Shown in pieces: positions 27,207-34,662 of a stretch of DNA of 64,000 nt. Under the pieces are notes generated by a model, which was not told the origin of the DNA, ran no database searches, and was given only the letters and a program-made list of their open reading frames with translations. This DNA is from Bhargavaea cecembensis DSE10 (GTDB lineage Bacteria; Bacillota; Bacilli; Bacillales_A; Planococcaceae): the NCBI RefSeq assembly GCF_000348905.1, contig NZ_AOFT01000004.1, positions 1-64,000 on the forward strand. Reading direction: 5' to 3'. Position numbers and translations under genes: made by a program. The first letter of the stretch is position 1; every line of letters starts with the position of its first letter.

Positions 27207-27236
27207 AGGCGGGATTGGATGATTTCAACCTCGCCT
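27207..27236 (-). terminator. Putative terminator of the upstream hypothetical gene
   Basis: On the minus strand GGCG-A-GGTTG pairs with CAATC-C-CGCC (one mismatch, one wobble), followed by seven T. Confidence 0.6.
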
Positions 27237-27299
27237 GCTTTTCTACGCACTAAAGAGATCCGCTACTATGCTCAATCTCCCAGTATTGCCCAAATGCGT

Positions 27300-28220
27300 T
27301 CAGTCATCCACCGCAGGAGTGGTAAACTCCGAAACGTCACGGATCTGGGTTTTCATCTCCCAGCTTTTGAATGCCGCTATTTTCTGTTCCTTTGCAGGTA
27401 CCGGGATCTCTTGGCCTTTTCTGGCTTTGCTGCTCATTGATCGTACGCAGGAAAATAGCCATATCAATATTTTGGCTTCATCCGGGTCGGGAAGCCTGGG
27501 CTCTTCCCCTTCCTGAAGGACCCGCAGCTTCGGCCAACGTTTGCCTACGAATGAGCAATTGAGTCTTTTGAAAAAGCAGAGATCCTCTTCCGTCATGTCT
27601 TGCCGCTCTTGAAACGTCACGACCAGTCCGCCGGGTTCCGGGGAAGGTCCTTCCCTGTTTCCGAGCAGATACCGGAAGCCATCCCATTCCCGGTATATCT
27701 CAACGCCGAGCTCCTCTCCCTCATGGCCGGTAATCGAGACGAAAAACATTTCTTTATGATAATCCTCACAAAGGAAAATCTGATTGCTTGGCAGCACAGT
27801 CCACGGCTTGTCACTGGCGACCTTTCTTGCTTCTTTCAACAGCTCTTTAAACTGAATGTCAGGGTTCGGCTTTTCCTGCCGCGGCCAATAAAACTCATCA
27901 TCGTAATCAAAATCCGCATAGCCGTAGTATTCGCCGTATTCATCAAATTGTCTTACCAGAGGGCGGTGGTCCGCGACAGGTCCGGATCCTTGCCGTTGCA
28001 GACTGACCTCTGTTTCGCCACTAAAGACAGTTCCGGGCTTTTCTCTGACGGGGCGGAGGGTGAGTACGACCGTCCATTCATCTAGCTTGGTGCTTTCCCG
28101 GCCAAAGGCGGTCTGTAAGATTCCTTTCAATACTTTAGCTGGCAATTCGTCATTCAAATTGATCGTTTTATTGATCTGCGGCGAGGAGTTCAGCAAAGTC
28201 AGTTCCAGTTCATGGGACAT
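27300..28220 (-). CDS. Hypothetical protein, C-terminal half DUF7309-like
   Basis: A 306-residue acidic, tryptophan- and tyrosine-rich soluble protein. The first 90 residues look like a small all-beta/alpha domain, followed by a very acidic linker (FDEYGEYYGYADFDYDD). Residues about 140-270 recall the DUF7309 group of uncharacterised proteins (WTVLPSNQIFLCED, VEIYREWDGFRYLL, WPKLRV), an impression from memory. The start at 28220 has AAGGGAG at the right distance. It is monocistronic with its own terminator. No function can be given. Confidence 0.6.
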   Translation of the reverse strand: MSHELELTLLNSSPQINKTINLNDELPAKVLKGILQTAFGRESTKLDEWTVVLTLRPVREKPGTVFSGETEVSLQRQGSGPVADHRPLVRQFDEYGEYYGYADFDYDDEFYWPRQEKPNPDIQFKELLKEARKVASDKPWTVLPSNQIFLCEDYHKEMFFVSITGHEGEELGVEIYREWDGFRYLLGNREGPSPEPGGLVVTFQERQDMTEEDLCFFKRLNCSFVGKRWPKLRVLQEGEEPRLPDPDEAKILIWLFSCVRSMSSKARKGQEIPVPAKEQKIAAFKSWEMKTQIRDVSEFTTPAVDD

Positions 28221-28392
28221 TCCATTAGCTCCCTTCCAATTTGCCTTCATTGTAGCCGTCTGGCCAGAGACGGACAATGGAGCGGAAGGATGAAGCCGAA
28301 ATGAGGAAATTCATGTCGGAAATTGAATTTTGGCTGCGCTTATTTAGTCGGATTTTGTGGGTCCTTCGTCCATGCAACCCAGATAAAAACGA

Positions 28393-28438
28393 ATAACCGG
28401 AACAGGATGGCACTTATACCCTGCTCCGGCCGGTATTA
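28393..28438 (-). terminator. Putative terminator of the MFS gene
   Basis: On the minus strand GGAGCAGG pairs with CCTGTTCC (one wobble), extended by CCGG arms, and is followed by a T-rich stretch. Confidence 0.6.
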
Positions 28439-28455
28439 CATGGATTTTTAACTTA

Positions 28456-29760
28456 TCAGACAGCCACCTGTTTCCCCCGCCCTCTCACCGACCAGACAAC
28501 GACCGGAATCAGAAGCAGTGACAGGATCCCTCCGCCGAGGGCCAGGGCGCCAAATCCCGTATGGGCTGCAATGACGCCCGACAGCATCCCGCCGGTTGCA
28601 CCGGACAGCGCGACCAGAACATCGACCGACCCTTGCGTTTTGGCTCTGACCGATGGGGCTGTTGCATCGACGATCATCGCCGTGCCGCTGATCAGCCCGA
28701 AGTTCCAGCCCAGTCCGAGAAGACCCAGCGCAGCGTACAGGCCGAAAAGAGAATCCGGCGGAGAAAATGCCCCTGCGACACCCGCCGCAAGAAGCGTCAC
28801 ACCTGCTGCAGCCGCCATTACGTTCCGACCGATCCGGTCGACCAGGATGCCGGTCAGGAGCGACGGAAGATACATCAGCGCAATATGAACGCCGATCACA
28901 GAGCCGACTGCGGACAAGGTGTGGCCGTGCTGTTCCATATGCACCGGTGTCATCGTCATGACCCCTGTCATAATCAGCTGGGTCACCACCATGACCGTCG
29001 CCCCGGCAATGACTCCTCTCCGGTCGGAGTGCCCGGCAGCGGGAGCTTCCCCATTTTCCTCAGCCGCTGCCTGCCTGCTCGATTCAATCGCATTGGCCAC
29101 GAGCAGCGGGTCAGGCCGAAGCAGGATCAGCATCACCAGGCCGGCAGCCAGGTAGGCGGCGGCCGCGAGGATGAACGGGCCGGCAAGCGGCGGAATGCCA
29201 ATAGAGGAAGCAAACTCTCCCATCACCCCGACCAGGTTCGGCCCTGCGACTGCTCCGACCGTCGTCGAGACAAGCGCAATGCTGACGGCAGTCGCCCGCT
29301 GCTTCGGGCCGGCAAGGTCGGTCCCGGCATAACGGACTTGCAGGTTGGTGGCCGATCCCGCCCCGTAGATGAACAGCGCAGCAAACAAGAGCCAGATGCT
29401 TTCCATCATAGTCGCCGTGATGACGCCGACAGCGCCCAATGAACCTGCAAGGAACCCCCCTGCAAGGCCGAAGCGGCGCCCCGAACGCTGTGAAAACCGC
29501 CCGACGATCAGTGCGGACAGCGCGGCGCCCAATGTAAACAGCGCTGTCGGCAGGCCGGCCATGCTGTCGGTCCCCAGCATATCCCGGGCGATCAGCGCCC
29601 CGACCGTGATTCCGGCAGCGAGCCCGGCCCCGCCGAATATCTGGGAGAGGACGACGATGGATAAAGTCCTCTTATACAGCTTGCGGACCTGTTCCGGTGA
29701 TTCGGTGTATGCCTCATACCGATGGTTTCCCGGCCCCGGCTTACGATTCCCCTTTCCCAT
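28456..29760 (-). CDS. MFS transporter (drug/metabolite efflux type)
   Basis: A 434-residue twelve-helix major facilitator protein with Gly- and Ala-rich helices. It has the loop-2 region GRFSQRSGRRFGL and a matching loop in the second half (DRIGRNVMA). The N-terminal 35 residues are hydrophilic. GAAGGG precedes the ATG. No substrate is evident; relatives are annotated as multidrug efflux pumps. It appears monocistronic. Confidence 0.88.
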   Translation of the reverse strand: MGKGNRKPGPGNHRYEAYTESPEQVRKLYKRTLSIVVLSQIFGGAGLAAGITVGALIARDMLGTDSMAGLPTALFTLGAALSALIVGRFSQRSGRRFGLAGGFLAGSLGAVGVITATMMESIWLLFAALFIYGAGSATNLQVRYAGTDLAGPKQRATAVSIALVSTTVGAVAGPNLVGVMGEFASSIGIPPLAGPFILAAAAYLAAGLVMLILLRPDPLLVANAIESSRQAAAEENGEAPAAGHSDRRGVIAGATVMVVTQLIMTGVMTMTPVHMEQHGHTLSAVGSVIGVHIALMYLPSLLTGILVDRIGRNVMAAAAGVTLLAAGVAGAFSPPDSLFGLYAALGLLGLGWNFGLISGTAMIVDATAPSVRAKTQGSVDVLVALSGATGGMLSGVIAAHTGFGALALGGGILSLLLIPVVVWSVRGRGKQVAV

Positions 29761-29839
29761 TCAAGCCCTTCTTTCTGATTTTCTGTTTCCCTCACTTTAG
29801 CGGTATAGTTGCTTTCTGTCCATGGCATTTTAAAAAGAA

Positions 29840-29862
29840 AAGACCGGCTGCTGCCGGTCCTT
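29840..29862 (-). terminator. Terminator of the PatB/MalY-type gene
   Basis: A 7-bp stem (GACCGGC/GCCGGTC) with a 4-nt loop is followed on the minus strand by TTTTCTTTTT. Confidence 0.75.
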
Positions 29863-29866
29863 CTGG

Positions 29867-31057
29867 TTATACGGTCGTGTCCCGTTGTTTCTTGACCGCT
29901 TCGTCTATTCTCTTGAGCGCTTCCTCAAGTGTCTTCCTCGTGCAGGCCAGGTTCACGCGTACAAACCCTTCCCCGCCCGGGCCGAAGATATGACCCTGAT
30001 TCAGGCCAACTTTGGCCTCTTTGGCCATGAACGTCTCAAGTGCTTTGTTGTCCAGTCCGAGCTCTCGGGCGTCCACCCATGCAAGATAGGTCGCCTCGAG
30101 CGGGTACACCTTCAGTTCGGGAATGTTGGCTTCCGCATAGTCTTTCAGAAAGCTGTAGTTGCCCCGGACATAGTCGAGGAGGCCTTCCAGCCATTCCTCT
30201 CCATGGCGGTAGGCTGCAATGGTCGCCGCCGCCCCGATCGGTGAGGAACCGCCGACCGCAAACTTGCCAATCTGCGCATTGAAGGCCTTCCGGCCCGCTT
30301 CATCAGGGATGATGATGTTCGATGTATGCAGGCCTGCAAGGTTGAACGTCTTGCTTGGCGCCGTGCAAGTCACGCTGATTGCGGCAAGCTCGTCCGAAAC
30401 TCTTGCAAACGGCGTGTGCGGCTGGTCACCGAGGATCAGGTCCCCATGGATTTCATCAGAAACGACCGTGAGGCCATGGCGGACACAGATGTCACCGAGC
30501 TGCTTCAGCTCCTCAGGCGTCCAGACACGACCGGACGGATTCTGCGGGTTGCACAGGAACAGGAGCTTCGCGCCGCTTTCCGCGACCTTCGTCTCCAGGT
30601 CATCAAAGTCCATTTCATATCGCCCGTCCCGGTCAATCAGCGGGTTGTTGACAACTTTCCTGCCGTGATTGTTGATGGCTTTCATGAACGGATAATAGAC
30701 CGGCGGTTGGACGATCACCGAATCACCGGGCTCCGTATAGGCAAGCACAGCCATGTTGAGGGCGTTGACGATGCCCGGCGTCTGGGTAATCCAGTCTCCT
30801 TCGATCTCCCAGCCATGGCGCTTCTCCATCCAATCTTTTACCGCTTCCTTGTATTCTTCGGAACGGAGTGTATAGCCGAACACCCCATGGTCCGCGGTCT
30901 TCTTGATCGCATCGACGACCTCATCGGGCACACGGAAATCCATATCCGCGACCCAGAGCGGAAGTACATCTTCTGATCCGAAAAGATCCTTCACTGCGTC
31001 CCATTTTGCGCTCGCTGTCCCGCGGCGCTCGATCGCCTCATCAAAGTTATAAGCCAT
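29867..31057 (-). CDS. PLP-dependent aminotransferase-fold C-S lyase (PatB/MalY type)
   Basis: A fold-type I PLP enzyme of 396 residues. The PLP lysine is in TAPSKTFNLAGL; PQNPSGRVWT and VVSDEIHGDL supply the other cofactor contacts. This set is typical of the PatB/MalY group, which cleaves cystathionine or cysteine to pyruvate, ammonia and a thiol. The N-terminus (FDEAIERRGTASAKWD) also matches that group. It stands alone, divergent from the serine-rich peptide cluster. An unrelated housekeeping role is more likely than peptide modification, since the peptides lack cysteine. Confidence 0.9.
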   Translation of the reverse strand: MAYNFDEAIERRGTASAKWDAVKDLFGSEDVLPLWVADMDFRVPDEVVDAIKKTADHGVFGYTLRSEEYKEAVKDWMEKRHGWEIEGDWITQTPGIVNALNMAVLAYTEPGDSVIVQPPVYYPFMKAINNHGRKVVNNPLIDRDGRYEMDFDDLETKVAESGAKLLFLCNPQNPSGRVWTPEELKQLGDICVRHGLTVVSDEIHGDLILGDQPHTPFARVSDELAAISVTCTAPSKTFNLAGLHTSNIIIPDEAGRKAFNAQIGKFAVGGSSPIGAAATIAAYRHGEEWLEGLLDYVRGNYSFLKDYAEANIPELKVYPLEATYLAWVDARELGLDNKALETFMAKEAKVGLNQGHIFGPGGEGFVRVNLACTRKTLEEALKRIDEAVKKQRDTTV

Positions 31058-31343
31058 CTTTGCTGCCCCCTAACCTAAATAAAAAATCCGGTCCCGGGTA
31101 ACCAGGAAGCCGATTCCGCCTACTTTACACTTTACCTCTTTTCAGCCTTCAATAGCCACTTTGCCTGTTTGAAATGACAGAAATACAATCCATTGCTAAA
31201 TCAACTTCAGGACGCTGAATCCCTTTCATTCTAAAAAACTAGCAAACTATTATTTTTCTCATAATTCTCTAATGTTCCGCTCAGCACCTTCTAATCTTCG
31301 GGTGGAATACTGTAACCAAGCCAAAGGAAAGGAGGTTACCGAC
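31058..31343. other. Divergent intergenic region before the serine-rich peptide cluster
   Basis: This gap holds the likely promoter of the peptide cluster at 31161-31189 and a 5' untranslated region of about 150 nt. It is AT-rich near 31230-31270. No gene is credible in it. Confidence 0.7.
31161..31189 (+). promoter_or_regulatory. Putative sigma-A promoter of the peptide-exporter-kinase cluster
   Basis: TTGCCT and TACAAT are 17 bp apart. The predicted start would give a leader of about 148 nt before the first peptide. Confidence 0.55.
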
Positions 31344-31454
31344 ATGACATACTTCGACATCGCGACACCAGCCGCTTCCACTGAAGAGTCCACGATCAGC
31401 TACAGCTTCGAAAGCGAAAGCAACAGCGTCAGCGACAGTGACAGCAACTCTTAA
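31344..31454 (+). CDS. Serine-rich precursor-like peptide 1 (36 residues)
   Basis: First of three tandem 36-codon genes. AAAGGAGG lies 8 nt before the ATG. The N-terminal half (MTYFDIATPAASTEESTI) could be a leader. The C-terminal half is acidic and carries Ser at 19, 21, 24, 26, 28, 30, 32, 34 and 36, strictly alternating from residue 24 (SESNSVSDSDSNS). There is no Cys, no double-Gly site and no hydrophobic signal peptide. At least five nucleotide differences separate it from peptide 2, all synonymous, which shows that the protein sequence is under selection. The downstream exporter and kinase genes suggest a modified, secreted peptide. Confidence 0.85.
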   Translation: MTYFDIATPAASTEESTISYSFESESNSVSDSDSNS

Positions 31455-31502
31455 TTGGCCCGCCCCAATCATTTTCATCACAATTGAAAGGAGAACTGAA
31501 CC

Positions 31503-31613
31503 ATGACTTACTTTGACATCGCAACACCGGCCGCTTCCACAGAAGAGTCCACGATCAGCTACAGCTTCGAAAGCGAAAGCAACAGCGTCAGCGACAGTGA
31601 CAGCAACTCTTAA
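31503..31613 (+). CDS. Serine-rich precursor-like peptide 2 (identical product to peptide 1)
   Basis: Second tandem copy, encoding exactly the same 36 residues as peptide 1. It has its own AAAGGAG site in a 48-nt spacer that is nearly copied after peptide 2 (43 nt). The last 70 or so nucleotides are identical to copy 1, so the duplication is recent or homogenised. Duplicated precursor genes with one exporter are usual in bacteriocin and RiPP clusters; here the family is not one I recognise. Confidence 0.85.
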   Translation: MTYFDIATPAASTEESTISYSFESESNSVSDSDSNS

Positions 31614-31656
31614 TTGGACCGTCCCGATCATTTTCAATTGAAAGGAGAACTGAACC

Positions 31657-31767
31657 ATGACTTACTTCGATATCGCAACACCGGCCGCTTCTACTGAAGA
31701 ATCCACGATCAGCTACAGCTATGATAGCGAAAGCAACAGCGTCAGCTATAGCAACAGCGATTCTTAA
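31657..31767 (+). CDS. Serine-rich precursor-like peptide 3 (variant)
   Basis: Third copy, same length and same first 21 residues. It differs from copies 1 and 2 by F22Y, E23D, D31Y, D33N and N35D. All five changes fall on non-serine positions and every serine is kept, so the alternating serine pattern is the conserved feature. AAAGGAG lies upstream. After its stop comes a hairpin before the exporter gene. Confidence 0.85.
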   Translation: MTYFDIATPAASTEESTISYSYDSESNSVSYSNSDS

Positions 31768-31793
31768 TTGCAACAGGGCAGAACCCTTGATGA

Positions 31794-31818
31794 GCGGCTC
31801 CTGATCCATGGGGGCCGC
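31794..31818 (+). other. Hairpin between peptide genes and exporter gene
   Basis: GCGGCTCC (31794-31801) pairs with GGGGCCGC (31811-31818) around a 9-nt loop, with one wobble. No T-run follows. It could attenuate transcription or protect the peptide mRNA, giving more peptide than exporter. Confidence 0.5.
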
Positions 31819-31841
31819 GTCTTCATTCAGGAGTGAGAAGA

Positions 31842-33737
31842 TTGGAAAAGAGAACTCAACGAACAAAGCGGACATTCAGGGAGCGCCTGTCATTTCAGGA
31901 ATTCGGAAAGCTTTGGAACGTGGAAAACACAGGCGGACACCTGATTTCCAAGTCTCCCCCGGTTCCGGTTCGGGAGATTTTCCGCAGATTCTGGCCGTAT
32001 GTCCGGTCTTACCACATCTGGATCATTGTCAGCCTGCTGCTGATCGCCTTGCAGCCGATGGTGCAGTCTGCCACGGTCTGGCTGATGCAGGTATTTATTG
32101 ACCAGGTGCTGATCGCCGAGGATTTCAGCCCGATCAAATGGGTGATCACCGCCTACCTGGGCCTTGCCGTGCTCCGAGGCGTCCTGTATTTCAGCGGAAC
32201 GTATCTGTCCAACTGGGTCGGGCAGAATTTCATCCTCAACCTCAGGAAAAGCCTGTTTGAACACCTGCAGGGGCTGTCGCTGTCCTTTTTTGAGGGACGC
32301 AAACTGGGTGACATCTTATCGAGGCTCTCCAGTGATATTTCTTCCATTGAACGGCTGATCATCACCGGCCTGACCTCAGCCGTTTCCTACATCTTTCAGC
32401 TGCTTGTCTTTATCGGTATGCTGTTTTACATGCAGTGGAAACTGGCGCTTGTATCACTGATTGTCGTCCCGCTGTTTTATGCGGTCACCCGCTTTTTCTC
32501 CAGCCGGATCAAACTGGCTTCACGTGAACGCACCCGGAGGGAAGGCGCCATCAACTCCATTTCCGAAGAAAGCTTTTCAAATATCGCACTGATGCAGGCC
32601 TATAATCAGCAGAGTGCAGAAAGCGAACGGTTCGGCGTGCAAAACCTCCGCAGCTTCGAGGCCAAGATGCTGAAAGTCCGGCTGAAGGCCGCGTTTACGC
32701 CGGTCGTCAGCCTGATCGAGACGGGAGGAACCGTTGTCGTAATGGGTGCCGGCGCCTGGCTGCTGGTCAACAATGAAATCACGGTCGGTGCCCTCGTCGC
32801 CTTCATCATGCTGCTCGGAAAACTGTACAGCCCCGTGCGCAGCCTGAGCAAATTGCTGAATACCATCTTTTCCGCTTCCGCAAGCGCCGAGCGCGTCATC
32901 GAATTTATGGAAGAGCAGCCTCAGGTCAAGGAATCGCCTTATGAATTGGAGCAAGCCGAAGGCCGGATCGAGTTCAAGAATGTCTCCTTTACCTACCCGG
33001 GCAAATCGAAGCCGGTCCTGTCGGATGTGTCCTTCACCGTCTCGCCCGGCGAATCCGTTGCGCTTGTCGGGGCCAGCGGAGCCGGCAAGTCCACCATTGT
33101 CAAACTGCTGATGCGCTTTTATGACCCGTCTTCGGGCACGGTCCTTCTGGACGGCTTTGCCCTTAAGGGGCTGAAGGTCGATTCACTTCGGGAAAACGTT
33201 GCGGTCCTGTTCCAGGAGTCCCTGATCTTCGACGGGACCGTCCGGGAAAACATCGCCTACGGAAAGCCGGATGCGACAGATGAAGAGATTGTCCAAGCGG
33301 CCAAGGCGGCCGATGCCCATGGCTTCATCATGAAACTGGCGGACGGCTACGACACACCGGTCGGCCAGAAGGGCCGGAACCTGTCCGGCGGCCAGCGACA
33401 GCGGCTGGCAATCGCGAGAGCCATGATCCGGAACGCTCCGATCCTCATACTGGATGAGCCGGCGGAAGGCCTCGACGCCAATTCGGAAATGCTGATCGCA
33501 GAACCGATGAACCGGCTGATGAAAGACAGGGCCACCCTGATGATCACCCATAACCTGAGGAGCGCCGCAAAAGCGGACCGGATCCTGTATCTGAAAGACG
33601 GTGAAGTGGTCGAAAGCGGGTCCCACGAAGAACTGCTGAAACGAGGCGGCCCTTACTCGGAACTCTACCAAGTGCAGCAGGGGGCAAAAAAACCGCTCGC
33701 CGCAGTGCCTGCATCCAATGTCGTGAACCTTGAGTAA
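31842..33737 (+). CDS. ABC exporter (membrane domain fused to ATPase) of the peptide cluster
   Basis: A half-transporter of about 631 residues: a hydrophilic, basic N-terminus (residues 1-55), six membrane helices (about 57-345), then an ATPase. Walker A (GASGAGKST, residues 410-418), signature LSGGQRQR, Walker B (ILILDEPAEGLD, unusual PAEG for the common TSAL) and switch His (ITHNL) are intact. There is no C39 peptidase domain, so it does not itself cut a leader, as in LanT/MsbA-like exporters lacking that domain. The TTG at 31842 is preferred: CAGGAG lies 9 nt upstream, whereas the GTG at 31833 touches it. It probably exports the serine-rich peptides. Confidence 0.88.
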   Translation: MEKRTQRTKRTFRERLSFQEFGKLWNVENTGGHLISKSPPVPVREIFRRFWPYVRSYHIWIIVSLLLIALQPMVQSATVWLMQVFIDQVLIAEDFSPIKWVITAYLGLAVLRGVLYFSGTYLSNWVGQNFILNLRKSLFEHLQGLSLSFFEGRKLGDILSRLSSDISSIERLIITGLTSAVSYIFQLLVFIGMLFYMQWKLALVSLIVVPLFYAVTRFFSSRIKLASRERTRREGAINSISEESFSNIALMQAYNQQSAESERFGVQNLRSFEAKMLKVRLKAAFTPVVSLIETGGTVVVMGAGAWLLVNNEITVGALVAFIMLLGKLYSPVRSLSKLLNTIFSASASAERVIEFMEEQPQVKESPYELEQAEGRIEFKNVSFTYPGKSKPVLSDVSFTVSPGESVALVGASGAGKSTIVKLLMRFYDPSSGTVLLDGFALKGLKVDSLRENVAVLFQESLIFDGTVRENIAYGKPDATDEEIVQAAKAADAHGFIMKLADGYDTPVGQKGRNLSGGQRQRLAIARAMIRNAPILILDEPAEGLDANSEMLIAEPMNRLMKDRATLMITHNLRSAAKADRILYLKDGEVVESGSHEELLKRGGPYSELYQVQQGAKKPLAAVPASNVVNLE

Positions 33738-33760
33738 AATTATGAGGAGCTGAAGTCATC

Positions 33761-34597
33761 ATGGCCAAGAATATCCATGCCGTGTCCACAGAACCTCTCC
33801 AAAAGGGAGAGACGCTCGTCCCCGGCTATACGGTCATCTATCATATGAGGCGAGGCAGAGAATGTGACGTCTATTACGTCTGGAGCGAGGAGCGACTGAC
33901 CGGCTGCATCGCCAAAACCATCCAGCCCGAAGCCCCGGATAACGAGATCATCCGAAAGCGCCTCGTAAAGGAAGGCGAAACCCTGACCGCCCTTTCCCAT
34001 CCGAACCTCGTCCGCGGCTATGAGGTCGTCCCGGAACCGGTCCCGGTGCTGATCCAGGAGACCCTCACGGGAGAAACGCTGTCCCATCTGGTCAGGAATC
34101 TGGCCAAGCAGGGCGAGGAATTGCCGGAAAAGCAGATTGCCCATCTCGGCATGCAGCTGTGCTCAGTTGTCCACTACCTCCACAGGAACAATGTACTCCA
34201 TCTGGACATCAAACCATCCAATCTCATTTCACAGCCGCCTCTGGCAAAACTGATCGACCTGAACCTGTCGGCGTCCCCCGGCGATGTGCGAAAAGGGGTC
34301 GGGACCAAGCAGTACATGGCACCTGAACAGGCAAGGGGCAATGCCCTTACAACAGCCGCAGACATCTGGGGAATCGGCGCCGTCCTTTTTTTCGCCGCCA
34401 CCGGCAAGCGGCCGTTCCAATCGCTGGACGACGGCCGTTACGAACAGCTGGAACGATCTGCGGAACCAGTCCGTACACACCGGGACATGGATGAAGGCTT
34501 TGCGGATCTCATTGACCGATGCCTCCAGACCGATGTGGAAAAGCGACCGGAGCTAAAAGAGATTCATGCCTTTCTTTCCTCTTTTGTGAACGCCTGA
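33761..34597 (+). CDS. Stand-alone eukaryotic-type Ser/Thr protein kinase of the peptide cluster
   Basis: A 278-residue protein consisting only of a kinase domain, with no membrane anchor, PASTA or cyclase domain. Key residues: Lys52 (AKTIQP), catalytic loop HLDIKPSN with Asp149, Lys151 and Asn154 (HLD instead of HRD), metal-binding Asp166 in DLN (instead of DFG), and MAPE at 186-189. The glycine loop is degenerate (MRRGRECDVYYV). The catalytic residues needed for phosphoryl transfer are present, so activity is likely. It begins 24 nt after the exporter with an AGGAG site, in one operon. The serine-rich peptides are the obvious candidate substrates. Class III/IV lanthipeptide synthetases also have kinase domains, but fused to lyase and cyclase parts that are absent here. 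Confidence 0.88.
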   Translation: MAKNIHAVSTEPLQKGETLVPGYTVIYHMRRGRECDVYYVWSEERLTGCIAKTIQPEAPDNEIIRKRLVKEGETLTALSHPNLVRGYEVVPEPVPVLIQETLTGETLSHLVRNLAKQGEELPEKQIAHLGMQLCSVVHYLHRNNVLHLDIKPSNLISQPPLAKLIDLNLSASPGDVRKGVGTKQYMAPEQARGNALTTAADIWGIGAVLFFAATGKRPFQSLDDGRYEQLERSAEPVRTHRDMDEGFADLIDRCLQTDVEKRPELKEIHAFLSSFVNA

Positions 34598-34627
34598 ACA
34601 CCCCTTTCTCACTTCTGAATGAAGACG

Positions 34628-34662
34628 AAACGGTCAGCCCCTTGTGGGACTGACCGTTTTTT
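34628..34662. terminator. Bidirectional terminator after the kinase gene
   Basis: AAACGGTCAG pairs with CTGACCGTTT, with an inner CCC/GGG, followed by TTT on the plus strand. It overlaps the stop of the convergent hemY gene. Confidence 0.9.

Noticed and set aside
29867-31057. PatB/MalY-type enzyme as a tailoring enzyme of the peptide cluster
   Set aside because: It is divergent, has its own terminator and family-typical C-S lyase motifs; the peptides have no sulfur chemistry to serve it beyond Met1.
31281-31658. Minus-strand ORF across the serine-rich peptide genes
   Set aside because: It is the complement of the tandem repeats; the plus-strand frames have ribosome binding sites and show purely synonymous divergence.
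31344-34597. Lanthipeptide cluster (class III, IV or V)
   Set aside because: The peptides contain no cysteine and there is no lyase or cyclase domain, so lanthionine rings cannot be formed by known routes.
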